64,000 nucleotides of DNA from Psychrobacter ciconiae (GCF_904846055.1 NZ_CAJGYV010000001.1:248001-312000), one strand, 5' to 3'; positions 1 to 9,959 are shown, numbered from the stretch's first letter. The notes: generated by a model not told the origin, from the sequence alone. Translations and numbers: made by a program.

Positions 1-89
1 CCGGAAGTTATGAATCACTGCAGCCTAATCCTTGATCGATCCGTGCTAAAATGACCGCTCTCAATTAACCTTTGGAAATAATATCAATT

Positions 90-815
90 GTGAAAGTAGC
101 AAGCTTAACAAACTCAGAATATTTATGGTCAGCAGGGTTTAAAAAAAGCATTCCCGTAGCCATGGGATACTTGCCGGCAGGGATTGCTTTTGGGGTGCTG
201 GCACAGGTGGCGGGCGTGCCGATTTGGGCAACGCTGCTGCTCAGCATGTTATTATACGCCGGAGCGGCGCAATATGCCTGCCTGCCAATGCTCAGCTCAG
301 GGCTGCCGATAGGAACGATAGCCACCAATATTGCCGCTATCAATTTGCGCCATGTGTTTTATGCCATGCCGCTATTGCAATCGATGCCCCAAAATAAAAT
401 CGCCAAAACGTATTGCTTATTTGCGCTCACCGATGAGACGTTTTCATTAATGACCAGTTTGCCGCCAGATGAACGCCCTGCCCTTATCCTGCCCATCAGC
501 TTGTTTAACCAAAGCTGGTGGGTAATTGCCACCGCTCTTGGGGTCATGATCGGCAGCGCCCTTAATGATTTAGTGCCGCATTTGGACTTTGCGCTGGTTT
601 GCTTATTTGCGATTTTGGCTTATGAGCAATTTGCAACCATCAAACGCTATTTTCCGATGCTTGTTGCTGCCATTGCCCTTGTTTTGGCATCACTGGTTAC
701 CCAAGACTGGCTCCTTTTGGTGGCAATTGTGATTTGTATGTTATTAATTTTGGCTCGCGGCGCTTTTTTTACTCAAGGCATTGCCAGTTGTGAGGGCAGC
801 TCTGATGACCAGTAA
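90..815 (+). CDS. azlC: AzlC family branched-chain amino acid exporter, large subunit
   Basis: Inner-membrane protein of about 241 residues that with AzlD forms a two-component exporter of branched-chain amino acids or analogues. The family-typical segment GYLPAGIAFGVLA lies near residue 27, followed by several hydrophobic helices and the conserved stretch NLRHVFYAMPL. The start is uncertain: GTG at 90 gives a family-like N-terminus, while an in-frame TTG at 72 adds six residues; neither has a good Shine-Dalgarno. The stop overlaps the azlD start, so the two are translationally coupled. Function is known from the family; the substrate is not shown by the sequence. Confidence 0.85.
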   Translation: MKVASLTNSEYLWSAGFKKSIPVAMGYLPAGIAFGVLAQVAGVPIWATLLLSMLLYAGAAQYACLPMLSSGLPIGTIATNIAAINLRHVFYAMPLLQSMPQNKIAKTYCLFALTDETFSLMTSLPPDERPALILPISLFNQSWWVIATALGVMIGSALNDLVPHLDFALVCLFAILAYEQFATIKRYFPMLVAAIALVLASLVTQDWLLLVAIVICMLLILARGAFFTQGIASCEGSSDDQ

Positions 816-1155
816 CTATTTGATTGCAGCCACCATGGCTATGGCAGCGGTTACCTTTTTAACGCGAGCAACCCCCGCCTTAATTCCTAAAAAATTGCTA
901 GACACGCCTTGGCTACATCGGCTTAATGAAAGCTTGCCGCTGTCAGTATTAACGCTGCTGATTTTAACCAGTTTGTCTTACCAAGGCTTAACACCGTCTT
1001 TCAGTAACCCAAAAGCTCAGTTATTGGCGGCACAAATTATTGCGCTTTTGCTCGTCTTACTGGTTTATCACCTCAGCCGTCAGCTTTTGGTGAGTATGGT
1101 CGTTGGCATTGCCGCGCTTAATGGCGTGCTTTGGTTATTTTCTTTTTTAAGCTAG
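805..1155 (+). CDS. azlD: AzlD family branched-chain amino acid exporter, small subunit
   Basis: Small membrane protein of 116 residues with the usual four hydrophobic segments and the family signature FLTRATPALIPKK near the N-terminus. It pairs with AzlC. The ATG at 805 lies inside the end of azlC (11-base overlap), the classical arrangement for this pair; an upstream in-frame TTG at 781 would lengthen it by eight residues but is less likely. A strong hairpin terminator follows 25 bases after the stop. Confidence 0.85.
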   Translation: MTSNYLIAATMAMAAVTFLTRATPALIPKKLLDTPWLHRLNESLPLSVLTLLILTSLSYQGLTPSFSNPKAQLLAAQIIALLLVLLVYHLSRQLLVSMVVGIAALNGVLWLFSFLS

Positions 1156-1171
1156 ATGCTAAATTTTGGCA

Positions 1172-1206
1172 ATAAAAAAAGCTGAGAATTCACTCTCAGC
1201 TTTTTA
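1172..1206. terminator. Bidirectional intrinsic terminator between azlD and purF
   Basis: A perfect 7-bp stem (GCTGAGA at 1181-1187, TCTCAGC at 1194-1200) with a 6-base loop is flanked by an A-run on the left and a T-run on the right. It can end rightward azlCD and leftward purF transcription. Confidence 0.85.
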
Positions 1207-1220
1207 TCGCGTAAAAGGTC

Positions 1221-2759
1221 TTAATCGTATTCTGCAACGCCCATCATATCTACAGGTGTATCAGCGACGATTTGAACGCCTTTTTTACTGATTTTGGCAG
1301 TCTCAGAGCGCAGCTCTTGCAAATGCTCAAGGTAAGCTTCATTAATTTGACCGGTGATATAGCAGCCGTTAAACACAGAGCAATCAAAGCCTTGAACGCG
1401 GCTGTGCTTGGTGTCTTTCACCGCCTCAATCAGGTCGTCCAAATCTTGGAAAATCAAGCGGTCAGCGCCAATAATCTCGCGGACTTCCTCAACGCTGTTG
1501 CCCGACGCTATCAGCTCGCTACGGACGGGCATGTCAATGCCATAAACGTTCGGGAACTCAACTGGCGGCGCGGCACTGGCAAAAAATACTTTTCTTGCGC
1601 CGGCATCACGCGCCATTTGAATGATTTCGTGACAGGTGGTGCCGCGAACGATAGAATCATCGACAAGCAAGACGTTTTTACCTTTGAATTCTAGCGGGAC
1701 GGCGCTGAGTTTTTGGCGAACTGATTTTTTGCGCTGCTGTTGCCCAGGCATAATAAAAGTGCGACCAATGTAGCGGTTTTTCATAAAGCCTTCACGGTAC
1801 TTGACGTTCATTTTCATAGCAAGTTCCATCGCTGAGGTTCGCGAGGTGTCCGGAATCGGGATGACCACATCAATATCATGGTCTTCGCCCCACTCGTGCA
1901 GGATTTTTTGTGCCAATTTTTCGCCCATTCGCAATCGCGCTTTATAGACCGAAATGTTATCCATAATCGAGTCAGGGCGCGCAAAATACACGTATTCAAA
2001 CATACAAGGTGTGTATTCTTTGGGCTCAACGCATTGCTTGGTATGCAATTTGTGGTCAAGGTCAATAAAAATGGCTTCACCAGGGCGAACGTCGCGGACA
2101 ATCGTAAACCCTGAACTGGTCAGCGCCACCGACTCTGACGCTACCATATATTCGGTGCCGCCATTTTCTGCCATGCGTTTGCCAAAAATTAGCGGACGGA
2201 TGCCGTTGGGGTCACGAAATGCCAATAAACCGTGACCGGTAATCAGCGCAACCACCGCATAAGCCCCTTCGCAGCGACCATAAACCGCTTTGACAGCTTC
2301 TAAAATATCTTCAGCAGTTGGGTCTGCTTTGCCCAAATCCTGCATTTCGTGCGCCAACACGTTAAGCAAAACTTCGGAGTCTGAATCGGTATTTAAATGG
2401 CGGCGGTCATCAAGATACAGCGATTTGGCAAGGCTTTCAGCATTGGTAATGTTGCCATTATGAGCTAAAGTGATGCCATAAGGGGAGTTGACATAAAACG
2501 GCTGAGCCTCAGCGCTGCTTGACGTTCCAGCGGTTGGGTAGCGAACGTGACCGATACCAAACTTGCCGACCAAACGCACCATGTGGCGGTTCATAAACAC
2601 ATCACGAACCATGCCGTTTTCTTTGCGCAAATATAACCTGCCATCTTGTAAGGTCACAATTCCCGCTGCATCCTGACCGCGGTGCTGCAACATGGTTAAG
2701 GCATCATAAAGGATTTGGTTGACCGGCTCATGAGCTGCAACCCCAACGACTCCACACAT
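1221..2759 (-). CDS. purF: Amidophosphoribosyltransferase
   Basis: Catalyses the first committed step of purine synthesis, PRPP plus glutamine to phosphoribosylamine. The 512-residue product has full length for the family. The N-terminal glutamine amidotransferase domain starts MCGVVG, with Cys2 as nucleophile and no propeptide, and carries [11 protein letters not shown]. The C-terminal phosphoribosyltransferase domain has the PRPP loop [12 protein letters not shown] near residue 370. It follows cvpA in the same direction after about 220 bases, the conserved cvpA-purF pairing, but has its own candidate promoter in that gap. Confidence 0.97.
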   Translation of the reverse strand: MCGVVGVAAHEPVNQILYDALTMLQHRGQDAAGIVTLQDGRLYLRKENGMVRDVFMNRHMVRLVGKFGIGHVRYPTAGTSSSAEAQPFYVNSPYGITLAHNGNITNAESLAKSLYLDDRRHLNTDSDSEVLLNVLAHEMQDLGKADPTAEDILEAVKAVYGRCEGAYAVVALITGHGLLAFRDPNGIRPLIFGKRMAENGGTEYMVASESVALTSSGFTIVRDVRPGEAIFIDLDHKLHTKQCVEPKEYTPCMFEYVYFARPDSIMDNISVYKARLRMGEKLAQKILHEWGEDHDIDVVIPIPDTSRTSAMELAMKMNVKYREGFMKNRYIGRTFIMPGQQQRKKSVRQKLSAVPLEFKGKNVLLVDDSIVRGTTCHEIIQMARDAGARKVFFASAAPPVEFPNVYGIDMPVRSELIASGNSVEEVREIIGADRLIFQDLDDLIEAVKDTKHSRVQGFDCSVFNGCYITGQINEAYLEHLQELRSETAKISKKGVQIVADTPVDMMGVAEYD

Positions 2760-2900
2760 AGCTATGTCCTATTTTCGATTTGGGCATTCAATAAATTGAA
2801 TCAAGATGACAGGTAAATGATGATAAACGCTGATGATTTAAAGTTCAAAAGCGTATTTTTTTGGATGAGTGAACTTATAAACTGAAAAATGGCGAGAAGC

Positions 2901-2906
2901 ATTATA
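2901..2906 (-). promoter_or_regulatory. Candidate -10 box upstream of purF
   Basis: On the minus strand a perfect TATAAT lies about 142 bases upstream of the purF start. The -35 region is AT-rich but matches the consensus poorly. It would give a long 5' leader, in which I recognise no riboswitch. Confidence 0.4.
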
Positions 2907-2979
2907 GGGCAATTTTATCTTAAAATAAAATACCCAATTCTAATTTTTAACATCACGCGTTATAATTGACTGCTCTGAA

Positions 2980-3477
2980 TTAAGATTGGTTGACTTGCTG
3001 CCAAGCCACACCCAAAACATCGCTTGCAAGCGCCTTGGCAACGGGAGCATAAGGTAGCAGCTCCGGCGCTAACACGGACGACTGCCAAATGGGCATTTGA
3101 ACCAACAGCGGCGCGGTCACACTTAACCCCACAAGAACGACAAGCACGTTTTTGGCAGCCCCTAAAACCCCGCCTGCCATCTTATCAACTGCCCCAAGCT
3201 TTAGACTTTTCAGCGCGCTTGAAAACACAAAGGCAATCAGATGCATGATGGCTAACACAACGAGCACCACCAGCAAAAACGCTAAAGCAATTTGTAACAC
3301 AGGATTTTGAACGATGCCGGACAATGAGGGCGCAACCGAACTTGCCAGCCGAGATGCCGCAATCAATGCCACAAACCAGCCCACCATGCCAACGGCAGTT
3401 TTGGCAAGCCCCAATTGAAAGCCGCGCCAAAGCCCAATCAACACCATCGCTGCAATAATAAGGTCAAGACCGCTCAA
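2980..3477 (-). CDS. cvpA: CvpA family membrane protein
   Basis: Inner-membrane protein of 165 residues with four hydrophobic segments. It belongs to the CvpA family, linked in enterobacteria to colicin V export and envelope stress tolerance; its biochemical role is unknown. The N-terminus LDLIIAAMVLIGLWRGFQLG is typical of the family. The start is an uncommon TTG at 3477, supported by a GAGGTG Shine-Dalgarno about six bases upstream. It lies 27 bases after pyrD and upstream of purF, all leftward. Confidence 0.88.
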   Translation of the reverse strand: MSGLDLIIAAMVLIGLWRGFQLGLAKTAVGMVGWFVALIAASRLASSVAPSLSGIVQNPVLQIALAFLLVVLVVLAIMHLIAFVFSSALKSLKLGAVDKMAGGVLGAAKNVLVVLVGLSVTAPLLVQMPIWQSSVLAPELLPYAPVAKALASDVLGVAWQQVNQS

Positions 3478-3504
3478 AATATCACCTCACTTGCGTTATT
3501 CACA

Positions 3505-4560
3505 TTACGCTTCTTGATGGTCGTCGCCATCATCAAGCGCGTCATAATAACCGCCAATCGACTGAATACACGACTGAACCAACCCCGGACCTTTATAAAT
3601 AAGCCCCGTATAAAGCTGAACCAAATCGGCACCAGCTTTGATTTTTTTAACCGCTTTTTCGCCGCTATCAATGCCGCCAACACCAATCAGGGCCACGTTA
3701 TCTTCTAAAATGTCGGCAAAATGCTGCAAAATTTTTGTACTTTTGTGGCTGACCGGTCGCCCTGATAAACCCCCTGCCTGCTCACCGTCCGGCAAATCCT
3801 CAACCCCCACTCGGCTAAGGGTGGTGTTGGTGGCAATTAAACCGTCAATCTCAAAATCAAGCAGCTGCTGAGCAATATACTCAACTTGGTCTGGCTCTAA
3901 ATCAGGAGCAACCTTGAGCACCAAAGGCACGTAAAAGCCATAGTCAGTTGCAAGCTGTGAATGGCGATTTTTAATGGTGTCAAGCAGCGCCGTTAACGCG
4001 TCCCCCGATTGTAAATCACGCAAATTTTTGGTATTGGGCGAGGAGATATTGACCGTAATATAAGACGCGTGCGGATAAGCGCGCTCAAGGCAATACACGT
4101 AATCATCGGCGGCATTTTCAACCGGCGTTGCGGCATTTTTGCCAATATTAATGCCAATATTGCCTTTATATTTGCAGCGTTTCACGTTATCGATTAAGTA
4201 ATCGATGCCCTTATTATTAAATCCCATGCGATTGATAATGGCATCAGCTTGCTTTAATCGAAACAATCGCGGCTTGTCATTTCCTGATTGCGGCTTTGGC
4301 GTTACCGTTCCCACTTCAATAAACCCAAAACCAAGCTCAGCTAAGGCATCAATATAATCAGCGTTTTTATCAAGTCCTGCCGCAAGACCAACCGGATTGT
4401 TAAATTGCAATCCCATACAATCGGTCTGCTGCATTGGCTGACCATAAACCAAGCCAAGCGCCCGCGCTCGATGGGCTTTAGCAAGCAAGGACAACGTCAT
4501 ATCGTGGGCGCGTTCAGGGTCCATTTGAAATAAAAACGGTCGAAGTAAAGCGTAGGACAT
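3505..4560 (-). CDS. pyrD: Dihydroorotate dehydrogenase (quinone), class 2
   Basis: Oxidises dihydroorotate to orotate in pyrimidine synthesis and passes electrons to membrane quinones through FMN. The start [20 protein letters not shown] at 4560 matches the amphipathic membrane-association helix of class 2 enzymes; the open frame continues to 4626 but the extra residues are not family-like. Visible motifs are [13 protein letters not shown] (FMN/substrate), [11 protein letters not shown] with the catalytic Ser of class 2, and GGLSGRPV. Length 351 residues. It is the first gene of an apparent pyrD-cvpA-purF run joining pyrimidine and purine synthesis genes. Confidence 0.96.
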   Translation of the reverse strand: MSYALLRPFLFQMDPERAHDMTLSLLAKAHRARALGLVYGQPMQQTDCMGLQFNNPVGLAAGLDKNADYIDALAELGFGFIEVGTVTPKPQSGNDKPRLFRLKQADAIINRMGFNNKGIDYLIDNVKRCKYKGNIGINIGKNAATPVENAADDYVYCLERAYPHASYITVNISSPNTKNLRDLQSGDALTALLDTIKNRHSQLATDYGFYVPLVLKVAPDLEPDQVEYIAQQLLDFEIDGLIATNTTLSRVGVEDLPDGEQAGGLSGRPVSHKSTKILQHFADILEDNVALIGVGGIDSGEKAVKKIKAGADLVQLYTGLIYKGPGLVQSCIQSIGGYYDALDDGDDHQEA

Positions 4561-4707
4561 AAACTGTAAACCCTGAATCAATAGCGAAAACAAAATTAAA
4601 AAGTCAATATAAATTTTTGGCGCCATTATAGCAGCTTGTGGGCGTGGGCATAATGGTTTGTTTCATTGGCTGCTTAAAAATAACCCAAGCGTAAAATCGC
4701 GGCAAAA

Positions 4708-5112
4708 TTACGGCACAGGTCGATTTGACGCCAGCGCAATCCAGCCGCGGATAATACGGTATAAATGCCAAACCACCGTAACCCCAATCACTGCAACTCC
4801 CAAAAAGGCAAACAATAGCGACCCTGCTGCCAAATGACCGCTGTCCATCACCGCACTGATTCCAAGACCCCCAAAGGAAATAAATAACAATATCATGCCA
4901 ATAACAAAGAAAAATATACTGTACCAAAAGGTCTTAATCTGCCAATCAAAATGGGTAGCAAGCCAAGTACCATCGGCTTCATGACGGCGAACGTAGTTCA
5001 TCACAATCGGCGCAATCCATAGCAGCCCTGCAGTAAAATAACTGACGATATTTAGCAAATAAGTGATATGGTTGTAAGCTATTAGCGAGCGCTCTTTATC
5101 GTTGTCCATCAC
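4708..5112 (-). CDS. DUF4870-like small membrane protein
   Basis: Predicted inner-membrane protein of 134 residues with three or four hydrophobic helices. The segment HLYRIIRGWIALASNRPVP at the C-terminus resembles DUF4870/YIP-like proteins common in Proteobacteria; the function is unknown. Two consecutive Met codons (5112 and 5109) are both possible starts. It stands between gspM and pyrD with about 190 bases upstream, so it may have its own promoter. Confidence 0.7.
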   Translation of the reverse strand: MMDNDKERSLIAYNHITYLLNIVSYFTAGLLWIAPIVMNYVRRHEADGTWLATHFDWQIKTFWYSIFFFVIGMILLFISFGGLGISAVMDSGHLAAGSLLFAFLGVAVIGVTVVWHLYRIIRGWIALASNRPVP

Positions 5113-5305
5113 TCCCCCTTTTTTCCTAAATTGATGCCAACTATCTCAAGCCGTAAGCTTAAAAAATACTATAGGGCTAAAACAGCACAATTATCATTAT
5201 GCCAAATTGATTGAGGTCTTAAAAAATATTTCAATAGTTAATTGAGTTTAGCTACAAAAACCAAACGGTATTTTTAAAAGATTGAAAACACCTTAATGAT
5301 TTTGA

Positions 5306-5866
5306 CTATTTTTTTAAGTTGGCTTGAACTGACAGGTTGTTGGTTGCGGTATCTTGATTGATGCTAAGCCTGTCTAACTGCCAACCTTGCTGCTCAAGTT
5401 GACCAAGCACATTTGCTACAACCGCTTGGCTTGGGTGGGTAAAGCTCAGCTGAACACCCTCGCCGATTGCCACCACCTGAGCGCCGGTAACGCCCATTGA
5501 ATTGAGAATATTATTCACTTGCACCGTCAGCGGACTGTCATCAAGCGCTTGCGGATTGCTATCAATATTTGCCGCTTGACCGCGCAGCCAAAAGTAATCG
5601 GCAACTTGATTTTGATAATCAAGCTTACTTTTTTGTGCGGCTGTGTGCATGCGGTAGCCGCCGTAACCAAAGATAGTAATGATAAAAAACAGCATCAAAA
5701 TACTTAAAGCAAGACGGTCACGCGGCGCTAAGTTTTGCCAAAACTCCTGCGATTGATTTGCCCAAGCGTCCAAATAACGGGGGCGCTTTGATGTGGTCAT
5801 CACCGCAGGTTCAGTCGTTATTGACGTTGGCGCAGTTCGCCTAACACGGCGCTGAATAAATTTCAT
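5306..5866 (-). CDS. gspM: Type II secretion system protein M
   Basis: Inner-membrane platform protein of the type II secretion system; it binds GspL and the pseudopilus machinery. The 186-residue protein has a basic cytoplasmic N-terminus, one membrane helix (LALSILMLFFIITIFGYGGY, about residues 51-70) and a periplasmic ferredoxin-like domain with the GspM-type segment SPLTVQVNNILNSMGV. It follows gspL after about 20 bases. Other gsp genes are absent from the window, so L and M form a detached pair. Confidence 0.85.
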   Translation of the reverse strand: MKFIQRRVRRTAPTSITTEPAVMTTSKRPRYLDAWANQSQEFWQNLAPRDRLALSILMLFFIITIFGYGGYRMHTAAQKSKLDYQNQVADYFWLRGQAANIDSNPQALDDSPLTVQVNNILNSMGVTGAQVVAIGEGVQLSFTHPSQAVVANVLGQLEQQGWQLDRLSINQDTATNNLSVQANLKK

Positions 5867-5887
5867 GACTCAACCTTTATTAAGCTT

Positions 5888-7135
5888 TTAAGACAGGGCG
5901 GGGCGTGACGGAGCAACTTGTAAATTGTCCGCAGAACTTGGCACAATAATAATGCGAACATGGCCCAAGACTTGGTTTTGTTCAGTGTTATTGACCTGCT
6001 CAAGATTGGCGCTCAGACCTTGGGTCGTTAAATGACTTATAAAGCCATCAAGGCTACTGCGATCAGGGGCAATCAAAGTAAGCATCAGCGCATCAGGGGC
6101 TAGCACCAAGGTTTGCGCGGTTAATGAGGATTGTTTGATGAGCGGCGAGACTTGGCTCAACACCGCAACTGGCGCGTTGGCGTCTGAGCTGTTTTGTCGC
6201 AATTTGGGCGTAAGCTGAGTTTGCAGCAACCCTTTAGGGTTAAGCGGCTCATTGGGAAACCAAGCTTGATATTGAGCAGCAGTGGCGCTTTGGGTTTTTG
6301 CAGCTGCGTCCTGATAGCGCAGCAACTCAATACCGTTCGTTGCAAACTGCAACACCCAAGCGGCAAGCGCAACCATAACTGCTGTTTTTAAATAAGGCGA
6401 TAACACCGCTTGGCTTTTTTTAGCAAAAAAATTCAGCGCGTGACGCTCTGGTATCAGTACAGGTTCTGGATAAATGGGCAATAAATTGACCAAAAACCCT
6501 TGCTGCTTTATAAGCGCTATCGTATTTGCTTGCATTTGGGTTGACGCCATACCATCGTCAGTATCGATTGCTGGTAGCAGCTCAATCACCGTTTGGCTTG
6601 GCAATCTTGACAAGAGCAGCGGTAAAAAATTGACCGCAAGCCCCTGAGCATCTGATTGCCGAGATAAGGTCGTAACGCTGTCTTGATATAACGTCATCGC
6701 GGTTAACTCAGGCGCATCACTGCTCGCTTCAGGAATTGGCAGCAATAAAAAATCCGGCAGCATGGCGGTGATGTTCAGTCCGACCAAGGCGGCGCTTTGT
6801 TGCCAAGCTTCGATATCATTTTTATCAACGGCATAAAGCTGAGTAGGCTCGCCGCCAAACTGGCGAACGCTGAGTTTTTCCACCGATCCCAAAAACAGCT
6901 CTTCAAACAGATACTGCTGACCGCCAATCCCAAGCTGCTTGATTTGCGCGCTTGTGAGCGATGATTCGACATGAAGCAAATGCTGCGAGGGAAAATATAA
7001 AGTGATATTGGGCGCACCATGGATGCCATAAATATCAAAAAGCTGCTGCCAATGGTCAACCAAGTGCCAGCGGCGCTCATCCAAATGCCAAACCGCAAGC
7101 GGACGTTGCTGCCCGCGAAACCAAACGTGTAACAC
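5888..7135 (-). CDS. gspL: Type II secretion system protein L
   Basis: Links the cytoplasmic ATPase GspE to the inner-membrane platform of the type II secretion system. The 415-residue product has an actin-like cytoplasmic N-terminal domain, one membrane helix near residues 250-265 (VALAAWVLQFATNGIEL) and a periplasmic C-terminal domain. It starts with GTG at 7135, with AAGGAT about ten bases upstream. It forms a two-gene unit with gspM. Confidence 0.85.
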   Translation of the reverse strand: MLHVWFRGQQRPLAVWHLDERRWHLVDHWQQLFDIYGIHGAPNITLYFPSQHLLHVESSLTSAQIKQLGIGGQQYLFEELFLGSVEKLSVRQFGGEPTQLYAVDKNDIEAWQQSAALVGLNITAMLPDFLLLPIPEASSDAPELTAMTLYQDSVTTLSRQSDAQGLAVNFLPLLLSRLPSQTVIELLPAIDTDDGMASTQMQANTIALIKQQGFLVNLLPIYPEPVLIPERHALNFFAKKSQAVLSPYLKTAVMVALAAWVLQFATNGIELLRYQDAAAKTQSATAAQYQAWFPNEPLNPKGLLQTQLTPKLRQNSSDANAPVAVLSQVSPLIKQSSLTAQTLVLAPDALMLTLIAPDRSSLDGFISHLTTQGLSANLEQVNNTEQNQVLGHVRIIIVPSSADNLQVAPSRPALS

Positions 7136-7235
7136 CCATGATATCCTTAATTGTAGCGCTTATTCATGCTTAGCGGTAAAAGTGAGCGCCGAGCGATAAC
7201 CAAGACTAAAGTTATTGCAAAAATCCGCCGTCAAG

Positions 7236-7691
7236 TCAAGGCTGCTCCGGAATAAAACGGTCAACTTCTTTTGCCATTCCCGTCATCATAAACTCTAAAT
7301 CAAACACGCGCGCTTCTGCCAAAGCAAATCCCCCAAAGCTATCGCCCGTTAATAAACTGGCAAGCTTTGCCACAATCGACATATGACAGACCACAAGCAG
7401 ACACTGCGTCTCAATTTGAGCAAGCTTGTTAAACGCCGATTTCGGGTCGTCTGATGGCGTGATGTTGTCTTGAGTCATGACCTTTATATCAGGAAAATGC
7501 TTGGCAACTTGTGCCATCGTTTGCTGAGCGCGCTTAAACGGACTGACCACCAGCGCATCGATTTGATAATTTGCGGCAAGATAGTCTGCGGTTTGGCGGG
7601 CTTGACTGCCGCCAAACTCAGTCAGCGACCGTGCACTGTCAGGAGTCACGCCCTCTTCAGCTTCTCCATGGCGCATTAAAATGACTTTCAT
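7236..7691 (-). CDS. sixA: Phosphohistidine phosphatase SixA
   Basis: Histidine phosphatase superfamily member of 151 residues that removes phosphate from phosphohistidine on signalling or PTS proteins. The N-terminus MKVILMRHGEAEE carries the RHG motif with the catalytic His, and CHMSIVAKL near residue 105 supplies the second conserved His. The length matches compact SixA proteins. An AAGGG Shine-Dalgarno precedes the ATG. It lies downstream of gpsA in the same direction, an arrangement seen in other gammaproteobacteria. Confidence 0.9.
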   Translation of the reverse strand: MKVILMRHGEAEEGVTPDSARSLTEFGGSQARQTADYLAANYQIDALVVSPFKRAQQTMAQVAKHFPDIKVMTQDNITPSDDPKSAFNKLAQIETQCLLVVCHMSIVAKLASLLTGDSFGGFALAEARVFDLEFMMTGMAKEVDRFIPEQP

Positions 7692-7743
7692 GATGACCCT
7701 TTTTTAGATTTTTTAAGCTATCAATAACAACTTGCGCAAAACA

Positions 7744-9144
7744 TTACTCGTCAATCTTGGGCAAATCGTCCTTATCATCGCTAGATTGCTGCGTTGCCGC
7801 TTGCATTTGTGCGGACAGCGCCGCGTTGGTGTGGTCATGCGGCATGACAAACTCAACATCACTTCGAAATCCGGCTTCCATAAGATTAAGTGCAACCCCA
7901 AGCGCCGCTTTATCTTCATAAATGACCGCATAAAGCGCATGAGTGATGGGCATATAAATGCCTTCGCGGGTGGCTTTTTCATGGACCTGCTGGATGGTAT
8001 TGACACCCTCGGCAGTTTGACCAAGCTTTTTAACCGCGGCTTGAATGCTCATTCCGCGACCTAGCATATTGCCAATGCGGTAATTTCGGCTCAGCTCTGA
8101 GCTGCAAGTGGCGTATAAATCGCCCACCCCTGCAAGCCCCAAAAAGGTCAACGGATTAGCGCCCGCCGATACCCCAAAGCGGCTCATTTCAGCCAGTGCT
8201 CGCGTAAGTAGCATTGCCTTGGTGTTCTCGCCGACCTCATAAGCTGCTGCCATTCCCATCGCAATGGCATAAATATTTTTTAGCGCCCCGCCAAGCTCAA
8301 CGCCGCGAACGTCATCACTGGCAAACACCCGAAAAAATGCACTGTGCAGCGCCGATTGCACCGCATGACGCAAAGGCTCAGAGTCACTGGCAATCACCGT
8401 CGCCGATGGCATATTTTTCATGATTTCAATGGCAAGATTAGGTCCTGACATCACCCCAAAATTAACCTCAGGAAGCTCATCTTTAATGATGTCACTCATC
8501 AAAGCAAAGGTGTCTTTTTCCATGCCTTTGGTTAAGGAAACGATTGCTTGACCGCTGATAAATGGGGCGATATTTTTTAGGGTTTCACGAAAGGCAGTGC
8601 TTGGTACTGCCACAAAAATAATATCCGTATCGCTGATTGCTGACTTTAAATCATGGCTAAATTTTAAATCATCATCAAGCTTAAACCCTGCCAAATATTT
8701 TTTATTCATCCGGTGTTTGGCAAGCGATTTTACCGTGCGTTTATCCCGAACCCAAAGCGTGGTGTCACAGCCATTTTTTGCGGCAAGGTTTGCCATCGCT
8801 GTACCGAAACTACCCCCACCCAAAAACGCCAACCGCAGCTGGCTTGGGTTGGTCATGGCAGGGGTCATATTTTTGGTAACGTCAGCTTCAACAGCGCTTG
8901 GATCCAGCTTTTTGCGACCAAGTCCTGATTTGGTCGCGCGGTCGATGATGCTCGAAAGCAGCCCTGAGGGCTTATCAAGGCTTTCTGCAGGCGGCTTTTT
9001 TACTTGGGCAGTTTTACCCGCAGCTTTTTTGCCTTTTTCGCCTTGCGGCTTTTTTTTATCAGCGGTATTTTTGCTTGCAGTGTCCTGATTTAGGTCGTTA
9101 TTCTCATTGTTATCAGCATCTTTTGGGCTTGATGATGGCGTCAT
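7744..9144 (-). CDS. gpsA: Glycerol-3-phosphate dehydrogenase [NAD(P)+] with N-terminal extension
   Basis: Reduces dihydroxyacetone phosphate to sn-glycerol 3-phosphate for phospholipid synthesis. The Rossmann motif LAFLGGGSFGTAMANLA, substrate motif SGPNLAIEI and catalytic Lys segment GGALKNIYAIAMGM are all present. The enzyme domain starts only near residue 103. Before it is a low-complexity segment rich in Lys, Ala, Pro, Asp and Asn, with clusters such as KKKPQGEKGKKAAGK. Family members are usually near 330-340 residues; this one has 466. No in-frame start closer to the domain has a better ribosome site, except possibly the Met codons at residues 93 and 97. Confidence 0.93.
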   Translation of the reverse strand: MTPSSSPKDADNNENNDLNQDTASKNTADKKKPQGEKGKKAAGKTAQVKKPPAESLDKPSGLLSSIIDRATKSGLGRKKLDPSAVEADVTKNMTPAMTNPSQLRLAFLGGGSFGTAMANLAAKNGCDTTLWVRDKRTVKSLAKHRMNKKYLAGFKLDDDLKFSHDLKSAISDTDIIFVAVPSTAFRETLKNIAPFISGQAIVSLTKGMEKDTFALMSDIIKDELPEVNFGVMSGPNLAIEIMKNMPSATVIASDSEPLRHAVQSALHSAFFRVFASDDVRGVELGGALKNIYAIAMGMAAAYEVGENTKAMLLTRALAEMSRFGVSAGANPLTFLGLAGVGDLYATCSSELSRNYRIGNMLGRGMSIQAAVKKLGQTAEGVNTIQQVHEKATREGIYMPITHALYAVIYEDKAALGVALNLMEAGFRSDVEFVMPHDHTNAALSAQMQAATQQSSDDKDDLPKIDE

Positions 9145-9236
9145 ATCAAAATTTCCATATTGAGCAAGTCAGCTTTTGAGCAAATTACCATTGTTCACGG
9201 CAAAGATAAAGCCTGATATGGTAACCTGACCTCAAT

Positions 9237-9860
9237 TTACAACTCAAATCGGGTTAACGGCTCAATATCTACCGGCTTTCGCGCCGACTTGTCGCGAGGA
9301 CTGCTACCGGTATAAATAAAGCCGACCACATAATCATCTGCGCCAACCTCAAAATACTCCTTTACCGCAGGCTCATTGCAGAGCAATCCGGTACGCCAAA
9401 TGCTGCTAAAGCCTTGGGCTTTTAATGCCAAAATCAAGTTTTGAACGGCAGCGCCTGCGCTAAGCATTTGCTCAAATGGCGGCACTTTTTTATGAGCTTC
9501 CATTTTGGTCACGACCGTGATGATTACGGGTGCTCGCAGTGGTAAATTCGCCGTTTTTTGTTGCTCTTTTTCAGACAGGGTTTCGCCGTCACGATCAGCA
9601 GTGGCTTCAGCGGCAGCAAGCAGGGCTCGACCAAACGCATGACGGGCATCGCCTTCGGTGACAATAAAGCGCCACGGTTTTAGCTGCTTGTGGTCAGGAG
9701 CAGTTGCCGCGCAGCCAATCGCCGCGCGGATGTTCTCATGACTTGGCGCAGGCTCGGTCAGATTACTGACGCTACGTCTTGAATTAATCCAGCTGATTAG
9801 CTGCTCAGCGCTTAGGTTATCGATATTATCGGTGTTTTGAGTTTCAATGATTTCAGTCAT
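9237..9860 (-). CDS. Nitroreductase family protein (YdjA-like)
   Basis: FMN-dependent NAD(P)H oxidoreductase of the nitroreductase fold, 207 residues. The N-terminal INSRRSVSNLTEPAP and the following APDHKQLKPWRFIV are typical of the YdjA/TdsD-like subgroup that binds FMN with Arg/Ser residues. AGAAVQNLILALKAQGFSSIWRTG is the conserved central helix. The natural substrate is unknown. The start has a good AAGGA upstream (about seven bases before ATG). Confidence 0.85.
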   Translation of the reverse strand: MTEIIETQNTDNIDNLSAEQLISWINSRRSVSNLTEPAPSHENIRAAIGCAATAPDHKQLKPWRFIVTEGDARHAFGRALLAAAEATADRDGETLSEKEQQKTANLPLRAPVIITVVTKMEAHKKVPPFEQMLSAGAAVQNLILALKAQGFSSIWRTGLLCNEPAVKEYFEVGADDYVVGFIYTGSSPRDKSARKPVDIEPLTRFEL

Positions 9861-9959
9861 CAGGTCATCCTTGTTGTTTTATTTTTATCATAGCATGTTC
9901 AATGCGGTTGAGAATCATTATTTATTATGATGCCTTTTATTGTCAATTACCGCAAATTT

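Noticed and set aside
1272..2235. Long open frames antisense to purF
   Set aside because: They are shadows of purF on the opposite strand, without ribosome sites or family resemblance.
4604..4927. Open frame between pyrD and the DUF4870-like gene
   Set aside because: It overlaps the DUF4870-like gene in another frame and its protein has no plausible domain pattern.
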